A stretch of DNA of 64,000 nt from Arcanobacterium sp. (GTDB lineage: Bacteria; Actinomycetota; Actinomycetes; Actinomycetales; Actinomycetaceae). Of the stretch, positions 47,943 through 59,502 are shown piece by piece. The notes under the pieces are model-generated. The model saw nothing but the letters and a program-made list of their open reading frames with translations. It searched no databases and had not been told where the DNA came from. Each line of letters starts with the position of its first letter. Position 1 is the first letter of the stretch. The stretch covers positions 56,858 to 120,857 of the forward strand of contig JALFZJ010000006.1 of NCBI GenBank assembly GCA_022783665.1, in the 5' to 3' direction. The translations under genes were made by a program, and so were the position numbers.

Positions 47943-48309
47943 CGAAATCATCCGCCAAGGCGCGCAGGGCTTGCGCAATACGTGAACCGCCGTCAGGATA
48001 ACGCCCCTTGCGCAAGCGATCCGAAGCGGAATCGAGAATCTTGATGAGATCTTCCACCAGCGGCACCATATCCTGAGGCTTGCGCCGGTTTGCTTCAGCG
48101 AGCGACTTCTCTTGTTTGAGCACGCTCAGCTGCAAAGCAGCTTTGCCTCGGCGCGTATCGCCAACTCCATACTCCACACGCGTGCCGGGGTGAAGACGCA
48201 CCCCTAATGGAACCGATGAACTTGGCAGGTACACTTCCTCGCCGTCGTCACCGTGAATAAAACCAAAACCTTTGTTCTCGTCGAAGAACTTCACTTTACC
48301 CGTAGGCAC
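47935..48309 (-). CDS. cold shock protein with C-terminal extension
   Basis: MPTGKVKFFDENKGFGFIHGDDGEEVYL CSD; GTG start with SD GGAGG; ~60 aa helical tail. Confidence 0.9.
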   Translation of the reverse strand: MPTGKVKFFDENKGFGFIHGDDGEEVYLPSSSVPLGVRLHPGTRVEYGVGDTRRGKAALQLSVLKQEKSLAEANRRKPQDMVPLVEDLIKILDSASDRLRKGRYPDGGSRIAQALRALADDFDA

Positions 48310-48537
48310 GATACACACGCCTCCATTCACGCACTTGCGGCTATCGCTGAGCCATCCCACACTACGCCATCTGCGCTCATTGCGCACGCGGCTCCCTATA
48401 CTGATGCTTATTATGCCATCTTCGCCCAGTTGCCACACATGGGCTCAGCACAATTGCGCTCGCGGCATAGTGCCATCAAGCTATCCACACCGCAGGGCGC
48501 TTCTTGATATTTTTATACATAAGCAACGAGGTGCTTT

Positions 48538-50565
48538 GTGCACAGCAACGCAGATGTTGAGGCAGGTTCCATGTACACTCACAATGATTCACATCGCTGG
48601 CAGCAGCGCACCCATGAATCGAAACGCACTTATTATTCGCTACGCGTTTCGAGAACAGCTACTGCTCTACGGGCTGGAATCGCCGCTGCCGCGATCACTG
48701 CTCCGCTCACCTTCGCGAACGCGCCGGCCTTCGCTACTGAGCCCCTTACGCTCGACTCAAATTTCACCGATATTGCGGGCGTCGTAGCAGATGATGAAGC
48801 CATGGAGGCGAAACTCGCCGAAGTAGACGGCGGGGATTTGTGGATCGTGATTGTGCCCGATTTCGACGGAATAGACGCCCAGGTGTGGGCAGAGCAAACT
48901 CTCAGCAAGTCTGGCTTACAGCGCTATGACGGCATCGTGGCTATAGGTACGGACTCGCGTGACGTGGGTTACTTTACGAACTCTCCCAATGGTCTGACGA
49001 AAGAGGTACTTGATCAAGCCATCAACGACGATGTACTCGATCTTTTAGGCGAGCAACGCTGGGAAGATGGCACGCGTTTGATTGTGGATAACGTCGTCAC
49101 CCTCCTCGACGGCGGTTCTCTCAGTAACGCCGGCAGGAACGGAGCCCTGGCACTCGGGGGTGTCGCACTCGTAGGCGGGGGCGGCGCCTGGCTTTACTCA
49201 CGAAGCAAGAAAAAGAAGACGGCTCAGCGCCAGGCACAGAATCTCGAAGCTAAAGCCAAGGATGCCTCCCGGGCGCTCTTGGATGCCGATGACGACGTTC
49301 GCACCGCCGCTGCGGAATTGGAGTTTGCTCGGGCAGAGTTTGGCTTGCAGGCGACCCAGGAGTTTGAGAACACTCTCAACACTGCTCGACAAGCCCTCAA
49401 ACAAGCATTTGCGCTTCGCACTTTGCTTGATGACGACGATCCTGAGACGCCCGAACAACAGCTCGAAATGAACAGCCAAATCCTCCAGTTGGTAGGCGAG
49501 GCACGAGCACAGCTCGATGCACAACAGCGAGGCTTTTCTGAACTTCGCAATCTCGCAGCAAATCTTGATGCCAAACGCGATGGACTGGAGCAGCGCGCCG
49601 GCGAGATCGAACGCCAGCTTCCTCTCGCTCACAGCAAGCTGCAGAATCTGAGCTTGAGCTATTCCACAGCGAGTTTCGCTTCTCTTACCGAATATCCAGC
49701 ACAGATCGCGGCGCTGCTCGACTCTGGGCGCGACTCCCTCGCCAAAGTAAACGAGCTAATGGAACAGGGCAAGCGTAATGAGGCGGTGCCTTATGCCAAA
49801 CTGGCGGAAAGCTCTATCAACCAGGCGGCCGATCTCCTCTCACAAATTGATCAAGCGCCTGAACTGCTCGATCGTGCCCAAGAAGAACTCCAGGCACGCA
49901 TTGCATCACTCAGCTCAGATGTGCGCGATGCGCAGCGTCTGGGCCAAGGCCAGGCTCACATCGAAGCGGCATCGGCTACCGCGCAATCCATACTCGCCAC
50001 TGCACACAAAGATGCGGCACACACGGATGTGTTTGCACTTGTAAGGGAGCTAACGAGCGCAGAAACCAATTTGGATAATGCCTTGAGTTCTGTGCGCGCT
50101 GAAGAGGAAAACCGTATCAGGCTCCAGGGCAACTCTGAGCGCATGCGTTCACAAGCAGAGTCCGCAATTGCCGATGCTGATGCATACGTGAGCCGGTATC
50201 GTGCCAGGATAAGCGCCGACGCTCGCACGTATCTCGCACGTGCACACAACGCACTTGCGCAAGGCGATCAACTAGAGCTCTCCGAAGCACAGATTCAGCA
50301 CTATGAGCAAGCGGCATCGTTGGCATCTACGGCGAAGCGCGCCGCCGAACGGTCTATCGACGACGATTATTATACGGGATACCCTGGTGGGCGCAACCGA
50401 TCAGGCAACGGCGACTTCCTGGCCGGAGTTATCGTGTCGTCGATATTAAACGGCGCCCTCGGGGGCGGCCATTCGGGTGGCTTCTCAGGCGGCTCATTCG
50501 GCGCTGGCGGAGGCGGCTTTGGCGGCGGTTTCAGCTCGGGCGGAGGTGGCCGCAAAGCGTTCTAA
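48538..50565 (+). CDS. TPM domain protein with coiled-coil region and Gly-rich C-terminus
   Basis: Secreted TPM fold (LDSNFTDIAGVV...DLWIVIVPDFDG), TM (LALGGVALVGGGGAWLYSR), GGGHSGGFSGGSFGAGGGGFGGGFSSGGGGRKAF. Confidence 0.87.
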   Translation: MHSNADVEAGSMYTHNDSHRWQQRTHESKRTYYSLRVSRTATALRAGIAAAAITAPLTFANAPAFATEPLTLDSNFTDIAGVVADDEAMEAKLAEVDGGDLWIVIVPDFDGIDAQVWAEQTLSKSGLQRYDGIVAIGTDSRDVGYFTNSPNGLTKEVLDQAINDDVLDLLGEQRWEDGTRLIVDNVVTLLDGGSLSNAGRNGALALGGVALVGGGGAWLYSRSKKKKTAQRQAQNLEAKAKDASRALLDADDDVRTAAAELEFARAEFGLQATQEFENTLNTARQALKQAFALRTLLDDDDPETPEQQLEMNSQILQLVGEARAQLDAQQRGFSELRNLAANLDAKRDGLEQRAGEIERQLPLAHSKLQNLSLSYSTASFASLTEYPAQIAALLDSGRDSLAKVNELMEQGKRNEAVPYAKLAESSINQAADLLSQIDQAPELLDRAQEELQARIASLSSDVRDAQRLGQGQAHIEAASATAQSILATAHKDAAHTDVFALVRELTSAETNLDNALSSVRAEEENRIRLQGNSERMRSQAESAIADADAYVSRYRARISADARTYLARAHNALAQGDQLELSEAQIQHYEQAASLASTAKRAAERSIDDDYYTGYPGGRNRSGNGDFLAGVIVSSILNGALGGGHSGGFSGGSFGAGGGGFGGGFSSGGGGRKAF

Positions 50566-50721
50566 GCCACACACGCCGTCACTGACCGGCTAAGATTAAC
50601 TCAATCACATATCCAGCTAGCTCGCGGTGGACGCATATTAGTGAGTTCACTACATTGTGCCAGCCATAAACAGTTGCGACAGTCATAGAGAGTTCTAAGA
50701 ACCATAACGAAAGGTAAAGCC

Positions 50722-51477
50722 ATGGCCGAAAAACAGTCGATCCTTGGGCGTATATCCCAACTAGCGAAGGCAAATATCAACGCACTCCTGGATCGTGCGG
50801 AAGATCCTCAAAAAATGCTCGATCAGATGGTGCGAGATTATACAAACTCCATTGCCGAAGCTGAAGATGCCGTTGCAGTAACGATCGGCAACCTGCGCCT
50901 CGCCCAGGCAGACTACCAAGAGGATGTTCGAGCAGCACGCGATTGGGGCAACAAAGCACAAGCCGCAGTTGCCAAAGCGAAAGAACTTGATGCCGCCGGC
51001 AAATCTGAAGAAGCAGCCAAATTCAACAACTTGGCAAAAGTGGCTCTTCAGCGCCAAATTCAAAGTGAGCAAGAAGCTCGCGATGCTGAACCGTTGATCA
51101 CTTCTCAGGAGCAGGTCGTTGCCAAACTTAAAGACGGCCTCAATCAGATGCGAGGCAAGCTTGATCAATTGCGCCGCAAACGTGATGAGCTCGTAGCTCG
51201 CCAAAAGAGCGCCGATGCTCAAAACCGTGTACAGGATGCAATCTCTTCGATCAACGTGCTCGATCCTACCTCTGAGCTCGGGCGTTTTGAAGATAAGGTG
51301 CGCCGAGAAGAAGCTCTCGCGGCAGGCAAAGCCGAGGTGGCGGCGTCGTCTCTCGAAGAACAGTTCGCTGCACTCGAAGATCACTCTAATGACGCGGAAA
51401 TTGAGGCTCGCCTTGCCGCTTTGCAATCTGGCGAGGATGTTCCACAGCTTGAAGGGAAAGACTTTACCACGTACTAA
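50722..51477 (+). CDS. PspA/IM30 family protein
   Basis: GRISQLAKANINALLDRAEDPQKMLDQMVRDY; coiled-coil. Confidence 0.95.
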   Translation: MAEKQSILGRISQLAKANINALLDRAEDPQKMLDQMVRDYTNSIAEAEDAVAVTIGNLRLAQADYQEDVRAARDWGNKAQAAVAKAKELDAAGKSEEAAKFNNLAKVALQRQIQSEQEARDAEPLITSQEQVVAKLKDGLNQMRGKLDQLRRKRDELVARQKSADAQNRVQDAISSINVLDPTSELGRFEDKVRREEALAAGKAEVAASSLEEQFAALEDHSNDAEIEARLAALQSGEDVPQLEGKDFTTY

Positions 51478-51550
51478 GGCCCACATTCGCAAAACTTCAC
51501 GCTAACCCATCGATATGTGTGGTGGAGGCTCTGCGTTGTGGAGACTAGGT

Positions 51551-51586
51551 GTGGTGGAGGGTGTAGCATCGCTGCCCCTCCACCAC
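51551..51586. terminator. hairpin downstream of pspA-like gene
   Basis: GTGGTGGAGGG...CCCCTCCACCAC. Confidence 0.6.
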
Positions 51587-51697
51587 TCACACACGCTACA
51601 CATCACGAAGAGCAGCGAGTATGAGGCTTATCCCTGATGCTTGCGCGCATTTTGAGCCTCCCAGACAACTCCAAGTTTTAAGGAGAAGAATAGCGCC

Positions 51698-52438
51698 ATG
51701 GCCGATGACACATCACCCGAAGCACGGGTGCTCGTTGTAGACGATGAGCCCAATATCCGTGAGCTCCTTTCAGCGACCTTACATTTCGCCGGATTCGAGG
51801 TAGAGACGGCGGAGAACGGCAGCGTTGCTCTGCGCAAAGAATCTGAGTTCCATCCTGATCTCGTGCTACTCGACATTATGTTGCCCGATATGGACGGCTA
51901 CGAGGTGCTCCAAAAGCTGCGTGAAGCGAAGATTGATCTGCCGGTCATGTTCCTCACTGCAAAAGACGACGTGCGCGATCGTATTCACGGCCTCAACCTC
52001 GGTAGCGACGATTACATCACCAAGCCATTTTCCGTTGAGGAAGTGGTGGCGCGGATCCGTACTGTTTTGCGCCGAACAATGCCTACAGGCAACGATGCAT
52101 CTATCATGCGTTATCACGATCTTGAACTCAATGAAGACACCTACGAGGTGAAGCGTTCCGGCCACGAGGTGGATCTCTCCCCTACAGAGTTCAAACTTCT
52201 ACGCTATCTGATGCTGAACGCTGAACGAGTCGTCTCTAAGAATCAGATTTTGGATCACGTATGGGATTACAACTGGATCGGCGAAGCATCGATTGTGGAA
52301 TCTTATATCTCTTATCTGCGGCGCAAGATAGATTCACCCGAAGCGCTCGGCATTACTGATCCGGATGAAGAGCGCAATCTGGTGCCCTTGATTCACACTA
52401 AGCGCGGGATCGGATACGTGCTACGTACCCCAAAGTAA
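51698..52438 (+). CDS. OmpR-family response regulator
   Basis: VLVVDDEPNIRELL, PDLVLLDIMLPDMDG, FLTAKD, winged-helix output domain. Confidence 0.95.
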   Translation: MADDTSPEARVLVVDDEPNIRELLSATLHFAGFEVETAENGSVALRKESEFHPDLVLLDIMLPDMDGYEVLQKLREAKIDLPVMFLTAKDDVRDRIHGLNLGSDDYITKPFSVEEVVARIRTVLRRTMPTGNDASIMRYHDLELNEDTYEVKRSGHEVDLSPTEFKLLRYLMLNAERVVSKNQILDHVWDYNWIGEASIVESYISYLRRKIDSPEALGITDPDEERNLVPLIHTKRGIGYVLRTPK

Positions 52439-52447
52439 GCCGGTGCT

Positions 52448-53995
52448 ATGACTTCCATATTCTGGCGTACCTCTAAGGACTCGGGTAACAAGACCGCACG
52501 AAATGGGCGCCACAACCCTCATAGTTCTGACGCTCATCCACAGCCGCGTTTTTTTCGCACGCTATCGTGGCGCCTGCTCTTTGTGTTCTTTTCACTCGTG
52601 AGCGCAGTGCTGCTGGGAATGATTTTGGTGGTTGCGATTTTGCTTCGCAACCAGCTCACCTATGAGATCGATCAGCGACTCACCTCATCCGGGCGAGTTT
52701 TTGCCATTCAGACTCTTGATCAGCTGTTGAGCCAAGATGGCCGGCAGAGCGAAGCCATGCAGGTACCGTCGGATTTTTATTTTTATATCGCTCTCGACAA
52801 CACCGATCCTATTCGCGACGTACAAGACGAAGTGCGATCGCGTTACGGCGAACCACAAGACGTAGAAGCTCTGGCAAGTATCGTAAACCCCGTACCCACC
52901 ACGGTAGACTCCACGCGGGCAGATGAATCGTGGAGGGTGATTACTATACCGTTGCGCGATTCATCATCGGGTATCGATGTGGGTACTGTGACGATCGGAT
53001 TACCACTTCACAATGTGAACCTCTCTGTTGAGGTACTGGTACGGATGATGGTGGGAATCAGCCTGGGCATTGTGACCCTCGGCGGAATGATCGCCTATTT
53101 CCTCGTGCAGCGTTCTTTGCGCGGCTTGCGCGCCATTGAGACGGTGACGCATAAAGTTGCCGCAGGCGATCTTTCTCAGCGCGTCTGTGCAAGCGACGAT
53201 GATTCAGAGGTTGGAATGCTCGGGATGTCCGTCAACCAGATGCTCCAACAGATTGAATACGCATTTGAGGTACAGCAGGCCTCCGAGCAGCGAATGCGTC
53301 AGTTCGTCTCTGATGCCTCCCACGAGCTTCGCACTCCGCTCGCTACTGTAAAAGGATACGCAGAGCTTTACCGCCTCGGTGGCGTACCAGATACCGAGGT
53401 AGGGCATGCATTCGGCAGAATCGAGTCTGAGGCGTCGCGAATGTCGAATCTCGTCAATGATCTCCTCCAGCTTGCTCGCCTCGACGAAGGCCAAAAGCTT
53501 AATCTCGGCCGCGTCGAACTCGAAATTGTAGCGATTAACGCTATGGAGGATTTCGAGGTGCGCGCCCCTAACTATCCAATTCGCGTCACTAATCTTATGG
53601 GTGACGACGTTGAGCCCGTTCACATCACCGGCGATCAGGAGCGTATCACCCAAGTTATCGCCAATCTGCTTTCGAATGTGCGCACTCATACTCCTGAAGG
53701 TACGCCCGTAGAGATTGCACTTGGCCTTGACCCAACTGATCAAACCCATGCCATAATCGAAATCCGCGATCATGGCCCAGGCATTTCAGCATCAGATCGC
53801 GAGCGCATCTTCGAAAGATTCTTCCGGTCGGATACTTCCCGCTCACGTGATTCAGGTGGCACCGGCCTTGGGCTCGCCATCGTGTCTGCGATCGTCGCCG
53901 TTCACGGTGGCACAACGGGGGTGCATGAGACGCCGGGCGGCGGCTTAACTGTGCGTCTATGCTTCCCAACGGGCGGCCCTGCATCCAAGGCCTAG
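52448..53995 (+). CDS. sensor histidine kinase
   Basis: FVSDASHELRTPLATVKGYAELYRLGG, HAMP, HATPase DHGPGISASDRERIFERFFR, GTGLGLAIV. Confidence 0.95.
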   Translation: MTSIFWRTSKDSGNKTARNGRHNPHSSDAHPQPRFFRTLSWRLLFVFFSLVSAVLLGMILVVAILLRNQLTYEIDQRLTSSGRVFAIQTLDQLLSQDGRQSEAMQVPSDFYFYIALDNTDPIRDVQDEVRSRYGEPQDVEALASIVNPVPTTVDSTRADESWRVITIPLRDSSSGIDVGTVTIGLPLHNVNLSVEVLVRMMVGISLGIVTLGGMIAYFLVQRSLRGLRAIETVTHKVAAGDLSQRVCASDDDSEVGMLGMSVNQMLQQIEYAFEVQQASEQRMRQFVSDASHELRTPLATVKGYAELYRLGGVPDTEVGHAFGRIESEASRMSNLVNDLLQLARLDEGQKLNLGRVELEIVAINAMEDFEVRAPNYPIRVTNLMGDDVEPVHITGDQERITQVIANLLSNVRTHTPEGTPVEIALGLDPTDQTHAIIEIRDHGPGISASDRERIFERFFRSDTSRSRDSGGTGLGLAIVSAIVAVHGGTTGVHETPGGGLTVRLCFPTGGPASKA

Positions 53996-54037
53996 TCATG
54001 CCGAAACTACGCGCGGGTAAGGGCTACCGCGTAAGGG

Positions 54038-54748
54038 CTACGTTGGGTTCGCCGTCTTCTGATCAAGCATTGCGCGTATGCGCGCTTCGATACGTGCCAT
54101 GAAATCCTCTGGCGACTCCCCATCTTTGGCATACATTGCCTCGCCCAGATAAAGCTCCACGGGTAAGTGCCCGAACTTGGGCAGCACTTTGCCCACCGGC
54201 ATTGCCTCATGGCCACCATGCAAAGCGACCGGCACGATTGGAATCCCCAGTTTGATCGATAACGCCGCTGCCCCCGGCTTGAAGGTGCCCAGCTGCCCGT
54301 CACGGGAGCGCGTGCCTTCCGGAAAAATCAAGATCGGCACGCCGTCACGCAATAAGCGGCCAGTCATTCCCGCAGCTTTTCCCGCATTTGGGCCGTTCTG
54401 CTTGCCTTTACGCTCTACGGGGTATGTATTGAAGAACAGTGAGGTGAGCTTGGAGATTCCTTGCTGGCGATAAAAGTAGTCCGCAGCAGCTCCGGTAGCA
54501 AGACGGCGGGTAATACTCTCAGGAAGGAGTGAGAAAATCATCGGCGTATCGAGATGAGACGTGTGATTCGCCACCACGATGTAGGTCTCGGGTAGACCTT
54601 CAGCATGTTCGAGGCCATCCACGTGGGTTTTCACAGCCGCTTTGATCACGGGGCGGGTGATTGCTGCGCGCACTACCTTACGCGCATTAGCTTTCGATTC
54701 AGAGTGGTATGAATCGAGTGGATGCAAGGAGTCTTGAGGTGTTGCCAT
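54038..54748 (-). CDS. 1-acyl-sn-glycerol-3-phosphate acyltransferase family (PlsC-like)
   Basis: VVANHTSHLDTPMI, LIFPEGTRSRDGQLGTFKPGAA, VPVALHGGHEAMP. Confidence 0.92.
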   Translation of the reverse strand: MATPQDSLHPLDSYHSESKANARKVVRAAITRPVIKAAVKTHVDGLEHAEGLPETYIVVANHTSHLDTPMIFSLLPESITRRLATGAAADYFYRQQGISKLTSLFFNTYPVERKGKQNGPNAGKAAGMTGRLLRDGVPILIFPEGTRSRDGQLGTFKPGAAALSIKLGIPIVPVALHGGHEAMPVGKVLPKFGHLPVELYLGEAMYAKDGESPEDFMARIEARIRAMLDQKTANPT

Positions 54749-54753
54749 GAGGC

Positions 54754-55566
54754 CTAGCGCCTTCCCTTGTTGAGCTTCGCCACTACGCTGGAAACGATGG
54801 GCATCGGCCCGTGTTTTGCAAGCGTTGCAATCGTCTTAAAGCGCTTCGATGGCACGAGCGTCGTCTTTCCGTGCTCCACGGCCTCAAGCGCTTCGTGCAC
54901 AACGCGATCAGCATCAAGCCAGACCCAATGCGGAATTGAGGAGTTTGACACTCCTGAACGCTGATGAAATTCAGTACGCGTCCAACCGGGCAAGAAGGTG
55001 AGCACATGCACGCCTGTACCTTTCAGCTCCAGCGCGAGCGAATCAGACCATACCTTCACCATTGCTTTGATTGCCGCATATGACCCCATAGGCACAAGAG
55101 CCTCAACTGAAGCAGTAGTGATGATCACGCCGTAACCGAGTTGCTTCATATTATGTGCGGCAAGTCCACCAAGTTCCATCGGAGTAATACCCATAAGCTC
55201 GATCGCGCGGCGTGTGGGCTCAAAGTTCGTGACTGCCAGTTTTTCATAGAGTCCAGAGCCTGCATTATTGACGAGAATTGTAATCGGATCGTCTGTGCGT
55301 TCGAGGCGAGCGCGAACATCTGATACGCCTTCAGACGTGGCAAGATCTGCCCTAAGGATTTCAATATGTGCACAGAATTGCCGCTTAAGCTCGTCTGCAA
55401 CGCCCGTTAGGCGTTCAACGTCACGCGCAACGAGCACAAGATTTACCCCCTTCGCCGCGAGCTGGAGGGCAAATTCACGGCCGATGCCGGAGGTCGCTCC
55501 AGTGATGAGTGCTGTACCTACAAGGCGCACTGACCGATTCGAGTATCCAGGGAGTATTTTCCGCAC
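54754..55566 (-). CDS. short-chain dehydrogenase/reductase
   Basis: ALITGATSGIGREFAL, LVNNAGSGLY, SYAAIKA. Confidence 0.92.
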   Translation of the reverse strand: MRKILPGYSNRSVRLVGTALITGATSGIGREFALQLAAKGVNLVLVARDVERLTGVADELKRQFCAHIEILRADLATSEGVSDVRARLERTDDPITILVNNAGSGLYEKLAVTNFEPTRRAIELMGITPMELGGLAAHNMKQLGYGVIITTASVEALVPMGSYAAIKAMVKVWSDSLALELKGTGVHVLTFLPGWTRTEFHQRSGVSNSSIPHWVWLDADRVVHEALEAVEHGKTTLVPSKRFKTIATLAKHGPMPIVSSVVAKLNKGRR

Positions 55567-55668
55567 ATGTATAACTTAGTCTATGTTTGCCCGAATTTCG
55601 CTACATTTGACTACCATTGTGAGTTATAGAGGTATAAGATCAGCTAGTTACAACTAGTTGGAGAAGGT

Positions 55669-56670
55669 ATGCTTCCACAAGAAGTTCCTCAATGGCTAAA
55701 GCAGCGTTTCGTGAAATCCGTGGTGAATATTGGTGCCACGACAAGCGAAGAGAGCATCGGCGAGCGCTATGATGTGCTCCTGAGCATTTGGTGCATGCCC
55801 GAACGCCATTTTCACAATATTCGGCACGTACTCGATATGCTTACGCAGATCGACGAATTAGCCCCTGAAGTTACAGATTCTGATTCCTTGCGTATAGCCG
55901 CGTGGTATCACGGCGTCGTATTTACAACCGATGAGATCAACGTATACGCACATAATGGCGGAGAAGATGAGGTGGCCTCAGCGAAGATGTGTGCAGACGA
56001 TCTCAGCGCCCTGGGCGTGAGTGCTGATCGCGTGAAATACATCAGTGGATTGATTACGGGTATGAAACGCGCCGGCGGCACAGATCAACGTAACGCTGAT
56101 ACTACGACGGAAACAGCCGTCATGAATCCGATCATTATTGATCAACTCGTCTTGCGCGATGCTCATCTCGGTTTTCTTGCAGCAGAACCCCAAAAGTATC
56201 GCAGGTACGTTGAGCATGTGCGCGAAGAGTACATCGAGGTACCTGCGGCTCACTTTTACTACGCGCGCAAGCAGATTGTGACGCATCTTCTGGCTCGTAA
56301 GCATCTGTTTATTTCACCGCTCGCTCAAAAGTGGGAGTCTACAGCACGCGACAATCTCAAGGCGGAACTCGAGCGCATCAATGCCGAGCTTGATCTTGTA
56401 GATTCTGGTGAGCTTGAACGGCTGAGCATAGATTTTGAATCGGAATCTGACGCATCGGACAAAGAAGCAAAACGCCCGAAGATAGATACGTCCGACCACG
56501 ACGACTTGTTCACTTTATCGGAGGATGTAGAGGATCCTGATTCTGACATGGCTTCAGATCTCGCTCCGCAGGATAAAGCTGCAGAGGATCAGGTACGAGT
56601 GAATATGCCTGAGAAGCAAGAGGCTCCACGTTCATCATTGGAAACCCTTGATGAATCCCTCGATCCGTGA
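55669..56670 (+). CDS. HD-like domain protein with acidic C-terminal tail (HD motif reads HG)
   Basis: ERHFHNIRHVLDMLTQIDE...RIAAWYHGVVF...GGEDEVASAKMCADDL. Confidence 0.75.
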   Translation: MLPQEVPQWLKQRFVKSVVNIGATTSEESIGERYDVLLSIWCMPERHFHNIRHVLDMLTQIDELAPEVTDSDSLRIAAWYHGVVFTTDEINVYAHNGGEDEVASAKMCADDLSALGVSADRVKYISGLITGMKRAGGTDQRNADTTTETAVMNPIIIDQLVLRDAHLGFLAAEPQKYRRYVEHVREEYIEVPAAHFYYARKQIVTHLLARKHLFISPLAQKWESTARDNLKAELERINAELDLVDSGELERLSIDFESESDASDKEAKRPKIDTSDHDDLFTLSEDVEDPDSDMASDLAPQDKAAEDQVRVNMPEKQEAPRSSLETLDESLDP

Positions 56671-56760
56671 GGCCCCACATGAGTGGTGAATATTCGCCCA
56701 TATGCCACTTTGAGTAACCCTGCGCTAGATTTTCGCCACGAAATCTGTAACAATTCCGAT

Positions 56761-57441
56761 GTGCAGAAAACAAATCCGTACCGCATTGCGTCGGTAGATC
56801 GGGCACTCGTCATTCTTTCAATCCTCGGTGCAGGCGAGGCGGTATCGGTGACTCGTGCTCAAAAGGAGCTTGGGGTTGCTCCTTCAACTGCGCATCGAAT
56901 ACTCTCCACGCTCGTGGGTCGCGGTTTTGCCGTACAAGCCAAAGACAGAATGTATTACGCTGGCCCAAACCTCATTAACCCTGGCCGCCACCACGGGCGC
57001 ACGCCCATTCGCACGCTCTTACGCCCGACGCTTGAGCAGCTGTTTCGCTCAATCGAAGAAACGGTGCATTTAGCCGTCTTGCGATACGATTCAACGATTA
57101 CTTTCGTTGATGGCATTGAAGGCAAACAACATTCCCGCGTTGCATTGCGTATCGGGCAGCAGCTCCCTGCATTGCAAAGTTCGGGCGGTAAAGCTATTTC
57201 GCAGATGCGCCACGCTGGTAGCCCGGATGATCGTGTGTTCATCAGTGCGAGCGACGCATACTTTGATGCGCCCGTTAAAGCAATAAGCGCAGCAATCGGT
57301 ACCTATGATTCAGAGTCTTACGCACTCACGGTGACGATTCCCGCCGAGCGCATGACGCGCGATCGGCAAAAACGGCTTGCAAAAGAGCTCGCATGGGCGG
57401 TGGCTGCAGCTCGTCGTGCTCTGACGTCGAAGGGCTACTGA
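56761..57441 (+). CDS. IclR family transcriptional regulator
   Basis: YRIASVDRALVILSILGAGEAVSVTRAQKELGVAPSTAHRILSTLVGRGF; effector domain with TVHLAVLRYDSTITFVDGIEG; GTG start is a guess. Confidence 0.88.
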   Translation: MQKTNPYRIASVDRALVILSILGAGEAVSVTRAQKELGVAPSTAHRILSTLVGRGFAVQAKDRMYYAGPNLINPGRHHGRTPIRTLLRPTLEQLFRSIEETVHLAVLRYDSTITFVDGIEGKQHSRVALRIGQQLPALQSSGGKAISQMRHAGSPDDRVFISASDAYFDAPVKAISAAIGTYDSESYALTVTIPAERMTRDRQKRLAKELAWAVAAARRALTSKGY

Positions 57442-57481
57442 GCCGGCCGTATCCACGCTAGTACTTGGTTTAGCACATAAG

Positions 57482-57527
57482 CTGGTGGAGCCACACACGC
57501 TCCTAGAGCAATGCGTGACTCCACCAG
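57482..57527. terminator. hairpin between convergent iclR-like and groEL genes
   Basis: CTGGTGGAGccacacacgc...gcgtgaCTCCACCAG. Confidence 0.7.
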
Positions 57528-57581
57528 ATATTATCAGCGCAACCTTACGGTCATGCTGCCAGAGTTATTCGGCAATACGTT

Positions 57582-59243
<1,662 letters not shown>

Positions 59244-59316
59244 CTAATGCCCGCGACGGACGGTTCGATTCACAGCGTTCATTTCCCGCTATTTCTCGAG
59301 CCTCATCAGCCAAGAA

Positions 59317-59343
59317 TTATCACTCGGGCGTTCCGAGTGCCAA
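59317..59343. promoter_or_regulatory. CIRCE (HrcA-binding) element 1
   Basis: TTATCACTC-gggcgttcc-GAGTGCCAA; matches TTAGCACTC-N9-GAGTGCTAA with 2 mismatches. Confidence 0.9.
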
Positions 59344-59350
59344 TACGATT

Positions 59351-59377
59351 CTGGCACTCTCCGGCTCCGAGTGCAAG
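59351..59377. promoter_or_regulatory. CIRCE (HrcA-binding) element 2
   Basis: CTGGCACTC-tccggctcc-GAGTGCAAG; core GCACTC-N9-GAGTGC perfect. Confidence 0.9.
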
Positions 59378-59502
59378 ATAGCTGGGGGTGTGAGTATTTC
59401 TTCACGCTATCAGCTGATACCCTGATCTTAGGCAACGCCGAGTAGCTGGCAACATCATGCCACACCGCCGCCGCACCACCCGAGAATGGCTGGCGTATGA
59501 AA

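Noticed and set aside
47463-48044. 193-aa plus-strand ORF
   Set aside because: Antisense of the DUF3027 and cold-shock genes; no recognisable domain
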